Source: Cryobacterium soli (GTDB lineage: Bacteria > Actinomycetota > Actinomycetes > Actinomycetales > Microbacteriaceae). From it: 64,000 nucleotides of DNA. Positions 26,317 through 34,618 of the stretch are shown piece by piece. The stretch's first letter is position 1. The number at the start of each line of letters is the position of its first letter. The stretch spans positions 2,232,001 through 2,296,000 of the forward strand of contig NZ_CP030033.1 of assembly GCF_003611035.1 (NCBI RefSeq), read 5' to 3'. The position numbers and the translations under genes were made by a program. The notes under the pieces are model-generated. The model was not told where the DNA came from, made no database searches, and saw nothing but the letters and a program-made list of their open reading frames with translations.

Positions 26317-27085
26317 CACCGACCCACGCGTCCAGGCGCACATCAACCTCTTCGCCGTTCTCGGCACGCTGCCACTGCTGGTCGACCGGGTTCCGGCGGC
26401 CCGAGCCCTGCTCGCCGACACGGCGACGCCGGTGGGCATCCGTTTCGTCGTGCCCGGCCTGCCGCGAGCGCAGCTCAGCTTCGACTCGGCCGGGGTGCGC
26501 TGGGGCCGCGAACCGAAGACGCCACTCGTCACCCTGGCCTTCACCTCGGTCACGCACTTCAACCGGATGATCGACGGCACCGCCCAGCCCATCCCGGTTG
26601 CCGCGCCGCACCGGTTGCGCTTCCTCACGCAGGTGTTCGCGCCCCTCACCGACCTGCTCGGCCGCTACCTGCAGCCCACCGAGACCGACCTGGCCGACCC
26701 GGAATTCCGTGAGACAAGCACCATCCTCACCCTGCACGTGGCCGCGGCCGCCCTCGCCCAGGTCGCCAACGAAGACCGTAGCGGCCAGTTCAGCGCCCGG
26801 CACATCCCCGACGGCGACATCGCGCTCGAGGTCACCGGCGCCCTCGCGTACCACCTGGCGCTCCGCGACCACCGGGCCACCTTCGTCGCGGCGCCCTCGC
26901 CGCATCCGCGCGGAGCACTCACCTTCTCCACCCTCGAGGTCACCGGCGGCATCCTCGCCGGCGACCTCTCCGCCATCGCCTGCATGAGCGACGGCCGCCT
27001 GGCCATGCGCGGCGTCATCTCCATGGTCGACAACGTCAACCGCATCCTCGACCGTGTCGGTCACTACCTCGGAAAGTCAGCCTGA
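26306..27085 (+). CDS. Unknown protein, possibly SCP2-like lipid-binding
   Basis: 259 residues from GTG 26306, preceded by GAGGAG; it overlaps the TetR stop. No motif settles a function. The stretch ARAQLSFDSAGVRWG-like beta strands, then TLAFTSVTHFNRMIDGTAQP, resembles the sterol-carrier (SCP2) pattern in which a positively curved sheet binds a hydrophobic ligand; a second similar block is DGRLAMRGVISMVDNVNRIL. The resemblance is weak. Its stop overlaps the aminotransferase start (TGATG), so it is made together with the enzyme and may handle its substrate. Confidence 0.72.
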   Translation: MLIDTDPRVQAHINLFAVLGTLPLLVDRVPAARALLADTATPVGIRFVVPGLPRAQLSFDSAGVRWGREPKTPLVTLAFTSVTHFNRMIDGTAQPIPVAAPHRLRFLTQVFAPLTDLLGRYLQPTETDLADPEFRETSTILTLHVAAAALAQVANEDRSGQFSARHIPDGDIALEVTGALAYHLALRDHRATFVAAPSPHPRGALTFSTLEVTGGILAGDLSAIACMSDGRLAMRGVISMVDNVNRILDRVGHYLGKSA

Positions 27086-28380
27086 TGAGCCTCGTCCCCG
27101 CGCGCACCGCGCCCACCGTTCCGTACACCTTCGAGAAGAGTCGCGCCGCGTTCGCCCGTGCGCTGAACGTCATCCCCTCCGGCATCTACGGGCACCAGGG
27201 GCCCACAGAGGGCTGTTACATCCCGCAGACCTCGTTTCCGCTGTTCTCCTCCCGCGCCGAGGGCACCCGGTTCTGGGACCTCGACGACAACGAGTACATC
27301 GACTACATGTGCGGCTACGGGCCCAATGTGCTCGGCTACGCCGACCCGGATGTCGACGCCGCCGCCGCCAAACAGGCCCGCCTCGAAGACGTGGTCACCA
27401 TCCCGTCGGCCATCATGGTCGACTTCGCCGAGCTGCTCGTGGACACCGTGGCGAGCGCCGACTGGGCGTTCTTCGCCAAGAACGGCGGCGACGCCACCAC
27501 CCTCGCGGTGCTCACCGCCCGCGCCGCCACCCGGCGCAAGAAGATCGTCTTCATCAACGGCTTCTATCACGGCGTCTCACCCTGGGCGCAGAAGCTCGAC
27601 TACCCCGGCGTGCTGGAGGAGGAGGTGGCCAACAACCTCTACGTCGACTTCAACGACCTGCCCGCCCTTGAGCGCCTGTTCAGCGAGAACCGCGGCACCA
27701 TCGCGGGCCTCATCGCCCAGCCGTACATGCACGGTAACTTCACCGACAACAGCCTCCCGGAGGCCGGTTACTGGCAGGCAGTGCGTGCGCTCTGCGACGT
27801 GCACGGGGTGGTGCTCATCGTCGACGATGTGCGCGCGGGCTTCCGGCTCGACCTGGCCGGCTCCGACCATTACTTCGGGTTCAAGGCCGACCTCATCTGC
27901 TTCTGCAAAGCCCTGGCCAACGGGTACAACGTGTCGGCGCTCTGCGGCCGGGAGTCCCTCAAGGACACCGTGAGCAGCCTGCACTACACCGGCAGCTACT
28001 GGATGAGCGCGGTGCCGTTCGCCGCCGGCATCGCCACCCTCACCAAGCTCAAGCAGCTGGATGCTCCGGCCCGGTTCGCCCGGCTCGGTACCGAGCTCAC
28101 CACCGGATTGACGACCGTAGCGGCGGAGAACGGCTTCACCCTGATAGCCTCCGGGGCACCTGCTCTGTTCTACCTCCGCATCGCGGACGACGACTCGCTC
28201 ATGTTGCACCAGGAGTGGGTGGCCGAGAGCGTGCGGCGCGGGGTGTTCCTCACCTCGCACCACAACCATTTCCTCAACGCCGCTCTCACCTCCGCCGATG
28301 TCACCCGCACCCTCGAGATCGCGCACGAAGCCTTCGGCGTCGTGCGGGCCCACCACCCCGAATTGGAGCCGACCGCATGA
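27085..28380 (+). CDS. Class III PLP-dependent aminotransferase (glutamate-1-semialdehyde mutase-like)
   Basis: 431 residues. The fold-type I class III pattern is present: FWDLDDNEYIDYMCGYGPN, AFFAKNGGDATTLAV, FINGFYHG, LIVDDVRAGFR (PLP pyridine Asp), and the Schiff-base lysine in CFCKALANGYNVSALCG. It resembles HemL-like enzymes and aminomutases used in secondary metabolism, not true HemL: the DEV...GFR motif is changed to DDVRAGFR and no tetrapyrrole genes are near. Cofactor PLP is certain by motif; amino donor and acceptor are unknown. It is tightly coupled to both neighbours. Confidence 0.85.
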   Translation: MSLVPARTAPTVPYTFEKSRAAFARALNVIPSGIYGHQGPTEGCYIPQTSFPLFSSRAEGTRFWDLDDNEYIDYMCGYGPNVLGYADPDVDAAAAKQARLEDVVTIPSAIMVDFAELLVDTVASADWAFFAKNGGDATTLAVLTARAATRRKKIVFINGFYHGVSPWAQKLDYPGVLEEEVANNLYVDFNDLPALERLFSENRGTIAGLIAQPYMHGNFTDNSLPEAGYWQAVRALCDVHGVVLIVDDVRAGFRLDLAGSDHYFGFKADLICFCKALANGYNVSALCGRESLKDTVSSLHYTGSYWMSAVPFAAGIATLTKLKQLDAPARFARLGTELTTGLTTVAAENGFTLIASGAPALFYLRIADDDSLMLHQEWVAESVRRGVFLTSHHNHFLNAALTSADVTRTLEIAHEAFGVVRAHHPELEPTA

Positions 28381-29579
28381 GCGCACCCACGATGATCCAT
28401 CCCCCGGTCAGCGTCCGTCGCTCCCGGGTGGCGGTGAGCGCCAGTTACGCCGCCCAGGGCTTCGGCTACGCGGTCGTGGTCACCTCGCTGCCCAACCTCA
28501 AGACCCGGTACGGCATCGACGACACCGTGGTGTCGCTGATCGTGCTGCTGGTCTGCCTCGCGGCGGCCGTCGGTTCGCTTGCGGCCGACCGGCTCGCCCT
28601 GCGCTGGGGCAGCCGCGTCGCCCTCGTGGTGGGGCTCCTGCTCGAGGCCGTTGCGCTCCCACTGATCGCCTCCCCGATCGGGCTGCCGGCATTCATCGCC
28701 GCGTTCGCGATCTACGGCGCGGGCCTGGGCATCGTCGACGCATCCGGGGCCATGCAGGGCGTGCTCGTGCAGCAACGAGTCGGCGTCTCGGTGATGGCCG
28801 GCTTCTTCGCCTGGTACACCGGCGCGGCCATCGTCGGCGCCCTGCTGATGTCGGCCGTCGCCGGCACCGCGGCCAACGCGAGCATCGCCCTGGTGACGGG
28901 CGCGATCGTGGCCCTGACGATCGCGATCGTGGGGGTGCGCGGCTTCGACGCCCGGCTCACCAAACTGGCCCCGGCCCCGGATGCGGCGCCGCACGGCAAA
29001 CTGCCCCACCGCGGCATCGCCCTGTTCGGCACCGTGGTGCTGGCCGCGTTCGTGGTCGACTCCGCGGTGAGCACCTGGAGCACCGTCTACCTGCACGACG
29101 TGCTGCTCACCGGCGCCGCGATCGCGCCACTCGGCTACGCCGCGTACCAGGCCGCCATCCTGGTCACCCGCATCGGAGCGGATGTGCTGGTGCGCCGGTT
29201 CGGCCGCGTGATCCTGGCCGTGGTCACCACGGTGCTGGCGATCCTGGGCTGCCTGCTCGTCGCCACGGTCCCCGTGACCTGGGCCGCCGTCGCCGGTTTC
29301 GCCCTGGCCGGCTTCGGGGTGGGCGCCCTGGTGCCGCTCGCGTTCAGCGCGGCGGGCGACCTGCACGAGGCCCGCAGCGACGAGGTGATCGCCCGCGTCA
29401 ACCTGTTCAACTACGCCGGCGCTGTGCTCGGCGCCGTTCTGGTGGGCCTGCTCGCCGACTCCACCGGGCTCGCGCATGCGTTCCTGCTGCCGATGGCCTT
29501 ACTCATCCCGGTCTTGTTCCTCGCCCGCCGTTTCGGGCCGCGCCCGCAGCGCGGGCCGGAGGCGAAGCCCGCAGTCTGA
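28377..29579 (+). CDS. MFS transporter, last gene of the TetR operon
   Basis: 400 residues, 12 predicted helices. The ADRLALRWGSRVAL loop is motif A, and a second set of six helices follows a central loop near residue 200. The ATG overlaps the aminotransferase stop (ATGA). Sitting after a biosynthetic-looking enzyme and under the TetR regulator, it could export the enzyme product or import its substrate. Direction cannot be read from sequence. Confidence 0.88.
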   Translation: MSAPTMIHPPVSVRRSRVAVSASYAAQGFGYAVVVTSLPNLKTRYGIDDTVVSLIVLLVCLAAAVGSLAADRLALRWGSRVALVVGLLLEAVALPLIASPIGLPAFIAAFAIYGAGLGIVDASGAMQGVLVQQRVGVSVMAGFFAWYTGAAIVGALLMSAVAGTAANASIALVTGAIVALTIAIVGVRGFDARLTKLAPAPDAAPHGKLPHRGIALFGTVVLAAFVVDSAVSTWSTVYLHDVLLTGAAIAPLGYAAYQAAILVTRIGADVLVRRFGRVILAVVTTVLAILGCLLVATVPVTWAAVAGFALAGFGVGALVPLAFSAAGDLHEARSDEVIARVNLFNYAGAVLGAVLVGLLADSTGLAHAFLLPMALLIPVLFLARRFGPRPQRGPEAKPAV

Positions 29580-29630
29580 GCCGTTTCATTTGCGAGCGCT
29601 GTGAACGTCGTGTGGCAGTCCTTCGCTCAC

Positions 29631-29636
29631 TAGGGT
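29631..29636 (+). promoter_or_regulatory. -10 element of a leaderless promoter
   Basis: TAGGGT 6 nt before ATG 29643. Confidence 0.5.
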
Positions 29637-29642
29637 GAGGGC

Positions 29643-30029
29643 ATGGCAGGACTGTGGGCACGCATCATCCGCGCAGATGCACGGGTCTGGTTCGGCGCCG
29701 CCCTGGTGCTGTCGGCCGCCGGCTACGTGGGCAGCGAAAGCTCACCGTGGCCATGGGTCATCCCCCACGCGCTCATTCTTGCTGCCCTCTGGCGCGGCAG
29801 CCAGACCGCCTGGGCGCTTCTGCTCACCGTCAACGCGGTCTTCGCCAGTCTGCTGCTGATCTTCGGCGTCGCCGCAGTGTTCGGCACCGGGTTCCACCTC
29901 CACGTCCGCTGGTGGGGTCCGCTCGCGCACGGCACCGCCCTGATTCTCCTGGCGGCGTTCCGGGGCAGCCGGCTGCGCCGCATCCGCCGCATGCCGGCGC
30001 ACCCGGCACAGGCCTCGACACCGGCCTAG
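29643..30029 (+). CDS. Small membrane protein, unknown
   Basis: 128 residues with four predicted transmembrane helices (for example WFGAALVLSAAGYVG and LLLTVNAVFASLLLIFGVAA) and a basic tail rich in Arg (RGSRLRRIRRM). No family recognised. It is followed 33 bp later by the flavodoxin-like gene, possibly on the same transcript. Confidence 0.75.
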   Translation: MAGLWARIIRADARVWFGAALVLSAAGYVGSESSPWPWVIPHALILAALWRGSQTAWALLLTVNAVFASLLLIFGVAAVFGTGFHLHVRWWGPLAHGTALILLAAFRGSRLRRIRRMPAHPAQASTPA

Positions 30030-30061
30030 ACGAGCCCGGATGCCGGTGCTTGACTACGGGC

Positions 30062-30799
30062 ATGGCGCACAGCACACGCAACACCCAGGCTTCGTTCGAA
30101 TACCAGGGCCTCCGCGCCCTGTTCATCAACTGCACCCTCAAGCGCAGCCCGGAGATCAGCAACACGCAAGGCGTGATCACACTCAGCGCGCACCTGATGC
30201 GTGAGCAGGGCGTGCACGTCGAGGTCATCCGCGCCATCGACCACGACATCGCCACGGGCGTGTACCCCGACATGACCGAGCACGGGTGGGCGACGGATGC
30301 CTGGCCGGCGCTGTTCGACAAGGTCGCCGCCGCCGACATCCTGGTGATCGGCGGCCCGATCTGGCTCGGCGACAACAGCTCGGTCACCAAGCGGATCATC
30401 GAACGGCTCTACGCGATGTCCGGCGAGTACAACGAGAAGGGCCAGTACATCTATTACGGCAAAGTCGGCGGCGCCATCATCACGGGCAACGAAGATGGCG
30501 TGAAGCACTGCGCCTCCAACGTCCTCTACAGCCTGCAGCACATCGGTTACACGATCCCGCCCGCGGCCGACAGCGGGTGGATCGGCGAGATCGGTCCAGG
30601 CCCCAGCTACCTGGATGCCGGCTCCGGCGGCCCCGAGAACGAGTTCACCAACCGCAACACCACCTTCATGACCTGGAACCTCATGCACCTGGCGGCCATC
30701 CTCAAGGCCAACCGGGGCATCCCCGCCTATGGCAATCTGCGTCAGGAGTGGGACGCCGGCGAGCGCTTCGGGTTCGAACCGAATCCGGAGTACCGGTAG
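30062..30799 (+). CDS. Flavodoxin-like NAD(P)H-dependent oxidoreductase
   Basis: 245 residues. The FMN-binding loop is FINCTLKRSPEISNT, and ILVIGGPIWLGDNSSVTKR fits the isoalloxazine-binding loop of the flavodoxin/WrbA-NADPH-dependent FMN reductase fold. The protein is longer than flavodoxin because of a C-terminal helical extension (about 60 residues). It likely uses FMN to reduce quinones or similar acceptors. The ATG has no ribosome binding site; TTGACT lies 6 nt upstream. Confidence 0.83.
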   Translation: MAHSTRNTQASFEYQGLRALFINCTLKRSPEISNTQGVITLSAHLMREQGVHVEVIRAIDHDIATGVYPDMTEHGWATDAWPALFDKVAAADILVIGGPIWLGDNSSVTKRIIERLYAMSGEYNEKGQYIYYGKVGGAIITGNEDGVKHCASNVLYSLQHIGYTIPPAADSGWIGEIGPGPSYLDAGSGGPENEFTNRNTTFMTWNLMHLAAILKANRGIPAYGNLRQEWDAGERFGFEPNPEYR

Positions 30800-30840
30800 G
30801 CCGCCGACGGCCCCGGGCAGTCGCGGGGCAGGAAGGACGC

Positions 30841-32430
30841 ATGATGTTCCGCCCCCTGTCCGAGAATGCCTGGGAGACCGCGCCGTCCACCACCCGGTCC
30901 TGGCCGGTCGAGGTGCACGTCACCGGCGGCATGGTGCGCGGCAGCCGGCCCGTCGCCGGCGTGCAGACCTGGCGCGGTATCCCCTATGCGGCCCCGCCTG
31001 TGGGTGCGCTGCGCTTCCGCGCACCCCAACCCGTCATCCCGTGGCGGGGCGTGCGGGACGCCAGCAGGTACGGACCCGTCGCCCCGCAGGACCGGGGCAC
31101 CCAGTTCAAGGGTGTCGACCGCCGCACCCGCATGGGCGAGGACTGCCTCACCCTCAATGTGCAACGCCCCGCCGACCGGCCGGAGGCCGGCAACCTGCCC
31201 GTGATGGTCTACATCCACGGGGGCGGTTACACCTCGGGCTCCTCGAACGACTTCACGGAGCGCAGCCAGGCCATCGTACGCTCCGGCGGCACCATCTACG
31301 TCGCGATCAACTACCGGCTGGGCGCCCTCGGCTACCTCGACTTCACCCGGTTCAGCACCCGCAGCCGCCTCTTCGAAAGTAATCTCGGGTTGCGCGACCA
31401 GGTCGCCGCCCTCGAGTGGGTGCAGGAGAATATCCGGGCGTTCGGCGGCGACCCGCACAGGGTCACGGTGATCGGCGAGTCCGCCGGCGGCAACGCCGTG
31501 GTGACGCTGCTGGCCACCCCGGCCGCCGCCGGCCTGTTCGCGCAGGCGATCGCTCAGAGCCCGCCGTCGAATGCCGCCTACTCCCGCACGCTGGCCGGCC
31601 GCTGGGCGGTCGATTTCATCGAGGCGCTGCGCCACGGCCGGGCGCCCGAGTTGGCCGGCGGGCGGCGCCCGGCCGGCGAACTGCTCGACACCGCGACCTG
31701 GCCGGCGTTGGTGCGGGCAGCCCTGGTCGTGCAACGCAGCACGCCGGACGTCGACCCCGGCACCTTCTGCATGGCCCCCGTCGTCGACGGCGATTTCCTG
31801 CCCGAACGTCCCTTGGACGCCTTCCGGCGGGGGCACGCCCACCCGGTGCCGCTGATCATCGGTACCAACGACCGGGAGGGCTCGATGTTCCGCGGCCGGA
31901 TCGACATCCTGCCGCGGTCGATCCAGCGCATCCAGTCGCTCTTCGACGCAGCCCCGCCGCACTCCCACAAAGGCATGCGGGCGGTGTACTCAGCGTTGCC
32001 GCCCGTCCGCGCCGAACTGGACTTCGGCGGGGATTACGCGTTCTGGTTTCCCAGCGTGCAGGTGGCCGACCTGCACTCCAGGACGGCACCGGTCTACCTC
32101 TACCGGTTCGATCTGGCTCCCCGGCTGCTGCGCCTCATGGGCTACGACGCCACCCACGGGCTCGAACTGCTGGCACTGTCCGGCTCGGACACCGACCGCC
32201 GCGTGCGCACCCTCACCGCGCTGGGTGGCCGTGACAGCTTCCTCAGCACCGGCGAGCGGATGCGGGCGCACTGGCTGCGGTTCGCCTCCTCTGGCCAGGC
32301 GGGAGCGGACTGGCCGGTCTACACCGAGGCGGACCGGCTCACCCTGATCTTCGATGAGGCCGACCGGGTGGAGTCCGACCCCCGCGGCGAGCGACGGAAG
32401 GCGTGGCTGGAGTTCCTGCCCGACCTCTGA
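30841..32430 (+). CDS. Type B carboxylesterase
   Basis: 529 residues. The oxyanion hole is YIHGGGYTSGSS, the nucleophile elbow is IGESAGGNAV, the acid lies in GTNDREGSMF and the His in DATHGLELL, completing the Ser-Glu-His triad. GEDCLTLNVQRP is the family signature near residue 100. It hydrolyses carboxylic esters; the substrate is not evident. AGGAAGGA lies 3 nt before the ATG pair; ATG 30844 is an equally possible start. No signal peptide is seen. Confidence 0.92.
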   Translation: MMFRPLSENAWETAPSTTRSWPVEVHVTGGMVRGSRPVAGVQTWRGIPYAAPPVGALRFRAPQPVIPWRGVRDASRYGPVAPQDRGTQFKGVDRRTRMGEDCLTLNVQRPADRPEAGNLPVMVYIHGGGYTSGSSNDFTERSQAIVRSGGTIYVAINYRLGALGYLDFTRFSTRSRLFESNLGLRDQVAALEWVQENIRAFGGDPHRVTVIGESAGGNAVVTLLATPAAAGLFAQAIAQSPPSNAAYSRTLAGRWAVDFIEALRHGRAPELAGGRRPAGELLDTATWPALVRAALVVQRSTPDVDPGTFCMAPVVDGDFLPERPLDAFRRGHAHPVPLIIGTNDREGSMFRGRIDILPRSIQRIQSLFDAAPPHSHKGMRAVYSALPPVRAELDFGGDYAFWFPSVQVADLHSRTAPVYLYRFDLAPRLLRLMGYDATHGLELLALSGSDTDRRVRTLTALGGRDSFLSTGERMRAHWLRFASSGQAGADWPVYTEADRLTLIFDEADRVESDPRGERRKAWLEFLPDL

Positions 32431-32468
32431 CGGCTGGGCTCGGCACTGTCGAACGAAGGAACGAACAC

Positions 32469-32936
32469 TCACCGTCCGCCGACGATGTCGCCGGCATTGG
32501 ACCCCACCCAGCGCACCAGGGGAATGAGGTGCCCGGCTAGCTCCCGGCCGCGCTCGGTCAGGCTGTAGTCCACTCGCGGCGGGATGGTCGGTTGGGCCGC
32601 CCGGTGCACCAGGCCGTCGGCCTCGAGGATCCGCAGCGTCTGCGCCAGCATCTTCTCGCTGATGCCCTCGATACCGCGACGCAGCTCGCCCCAGCGCAGG
32701 CTGGTCTCAGCGAGCGCCACGATCACCAGGACGCCCCACTTGCTGGTGACATGGTCGAGGACCACCCGGCTGGCGCATCCCGCCGCGAAAACGTTCGGTG
32801 CCGCCGCCCCGTCGGATGCGGGCGCCGGGTCGCCGACCAGCCGGGCCAGGCGGTCCCGCACCGCCAGCTCGGCGGCAGGCAGCGTGGCAGCGGAAGCGGG
32901 CTCGGCAGCACGGGTAGCAGGCAAGGTGGTCGACAT
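32469..32936 (-). CDS. HxlR family transcriptional regulator
   Basis: 155 residues from ATG 32936 (TAAGCT 7 nt upstream). HxlR winged HTH: ASRVVLDHVTSKWGVLVIVAL, then LRWGELRRGIEGISEKMLAQTLRILEADGLV and the wing RVDYSLTERGREL. The cysteine in FAAGCASR corresponds to the redox-sensing Cys of the QorR/HypR type. Divergent from the quinone-reductase-like gene 110 bp away, as in the qorR-qorA pairs of actinobacteria, so it probably controls it. Confidence 0.9.
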   Translation of the reverse strand: MSTTLPATRAAEPASAATLPAAELAVRDRLARLVGDPAPASDGAAAPNVFAAGCASRVVLDHVTSKWGVLVIVALAETSLRWGELRRGIEGISEKMLAQTLRILEADGLVHRAAQPTIPPRVDYSLTERGRELAGHLIPLVRWVGSNAGDIVGGR

Positions 32937-32943
32937 GGAAAGC

Positions 32944-32949
32944 AGCTTA
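32944..32949 (-). promoter_or_regulatory. -10 element of a leaderless promoter for the HxlR gene
   Basis: TAAGCT on the minus strand, 7 nt before ATG 32936. Confidence 0.35.
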
Positions 32950-33045
32950 CCAAAAGGTGGGTACCTGCGGTTGGGAAGTAATCTGAGAAGTCGCTCGTTA
33001 CATCCCCCAGAAGGCGCGCGACTGTGTGCCACGGAAGGAATCCCC

Positions 33046-33900
33046 ATGTCTATCGTCGTCACCGGAGCCACCGGTCAGCTCGGCCGCCTCATCGTCGAAC
33101 ACCTCCTCAACCGCGGCGTCGCCCCCGCCGAGATCACCGCTGTCGGCCGCAACACCGGACGCCTGGCCGAGCTGGCCGCGTCGGGCGTGGGCACCGCCGT
33201 GATCGACTACACCGACCCGGCCAGCCTCGAGGCCGCGTTCGCCGGCGCCGACGTGCTGATGCTCGTCTCCGGCAGCGAGGTGGGCCAACGCGTCGCGCAG
33301 CACACCAACGCCATCACCGCCGCCGTCGCCGCCGGGGTGGGCCGCATCGTCTATACGAGCGCCCCCAAGGCCGACACCTCCGCGCTGATCCTCGCCCCCG
33401 AACACAAGGCCACCGAGGAGGCCCTGCACGCCTCAGGCATTCCCGTCACCATCCTCCGCAACGGCTGGTACACCGAGAACTACGCGTCCGCGGTGCAGCA
33501 GGCCCGCGAGAACGGCGTCTACCTCACCAGTGCCGGCGACGGCCGGGTCGCCAGCGCCTCGCGCACTGACTACGCCGAGGCCGCCGCCGTGGTGCTCAGC
33601 ACCCCGGGGCACGAGAACGTCACCTACGAACTCGCCGGCGACGTGGCCTGGACCGGCACCGACATGGCTGCCGCCCTCGCCGAGGTCGTCGGCAGCCCGG
33701 TGGTCTTCACCTCGGTCACGCCCGAGGAGCACAGCGCCATCCTCACCGGCGCCGGCCTGGACGGCGGCACCGTCGGCTTCGTCGTCGCGCTCGACGGCAA
33801 CACCCGCGACGGCCTGCTGGCCGGTGGCACGACCGACCTGTCCACCCTGATCGGCCGCCCGACCACCCCACTGATCGATGGGCTGCGCTCGGTCGCCTGA
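33046..33900 (+). CDS. NmrA/QOR2-like NAD(P)H:quinone oxidoreductase
   Basis: 284 residues. The nucleotide-binding loop TGATGQLGRL lies at the N-terminus, with NGWYTENY downstream, the residue set typical of atypical short-chain dehydrogenases such as YtfG. It likely reduces quinones with NAD(P)H. GGAAGGA at 33033-33039 supports ATG 33046. The divergent HxlR regulator with a conserved Cys suggests induction by electrophile or redox stress. Confidence 0.9.
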   Translation: MSIVVTGATGQLGRLIVEHLLNRGVAPAEITAVGRNTGRLAELAASGVGTAVIDYTDPASLEAAFAGADVLMLVSGSEVGQRVAQHTNAITAAVAAGVGRIVYTSAPKADTSALILAPEHKATEEALHASGIPVTILRNGWYTENYASAVQQARENGVYLTSAGDGRVASASRTDYAEAAAVVLSTPGHENVTYELAGDVAWTGTDMAAALAEVVGSPVVFTSVTPEEHSAILTGAGLDGGTVGFVVALDGNTRDGLLAGGTTDLSTLIGRPTTPLIDGLRSVA

Positions 33901-34019
33901 TCTCGCACCCGCTTCGTCCGCCCCCGGCCCGCTCGACGCGCCGGGGGCGCTGTGGTCACACGGGCATTGAGGCGTCCGGAGGCCTCGACTACGCTGTACG
34001 AATTATCGGAAGGGAGATC

Positions 34020-34517
34020 ATGAAACCGCTTTCCGCTGACGAGATCCGGGGCTCCATCGTGAACGCCACGGCCGAGGAGATCGCCCGGATGCCGTTGCCC
34101 GGCTTGCATGAGACCATCTGGGACGAACGCGAATACCTGGGCTGGCGTGATCCGCACTATGCCCAGCGTGGCTACATCGTCTTCTGGCGGGACGACACCC
34201 CCACCGGCATGGTGTTGCGCGCCGCGACCCGCGGGCCGGGCCGGTCGATGTCGGCGTTCTGCTCGCTGTGCCGCACCCAGCAGCCGGCCCACCAGGTGAG
34301 CCTGTTCAGCGTGCCCAAGGCCGGCCAGGCCGGCCGTGACGGCAACACCGTGGGCACCTACATCTGCTCCGACCTGGCCTGCTCAACGCTCATCCGCATC
34401 CTGCCGGCCCCGTCGCAGATGCAACCCAACCCCGCCGAGATGGTCGCCAGCCGGGGTGCCGGACTGCTCTCCCGACTCGCGGGATTCACGAATGAGGTCC
34501 TCAAGCCCGCAGAGTGA
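34020..34517 (+). CDS. FBP domain protein (EF-G-binding-like zinc finger)
   Basis: 165 residues. The treble-clef zinc finger uses CSLC (about residue 81) and CSDLAC (about 116-121), a C-x2-C ... C-x4-C arrangement, as in the FusB-type elongation-factor-G-binding proteins. FusB rescues EF-G from fusidic acid; actinobacterial members have no established role. GGAAGGGAG precedes the ATG. Single gene. Confidence 0.85.
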   Translation: MKPLSADEIRGSIVNATAEEIARMPLPGLHETIWDEREYLGWRDPHYAQRGYIVFWRDDTPTGMVLRAATRGPGRSMSAFCSLCRTQQPAHQVSLFSVPKAGQAGRDGNTVGTYICSDLACSTLIRILPAPSQMQPNPAEMVASRGAGLLSRLAGFTNEVLKPAE

Positions 34518-34618
34518 GCCGGGCAGCCGTGGCACGCATTCGGGGGCGACAGCGCTAGATTGGGCAGGGGTCGGCGATGCAGCCGGCGACACGAGGGGTA
34601 AGTGGGCAGGGGGTGCGC

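Noticed and set aside
27085..28380. HemL (heme biosynthesis)
   Set aside because: Key motif altered, no heme genes adjacent, and coupled to a TetR and an MFS gene instead.
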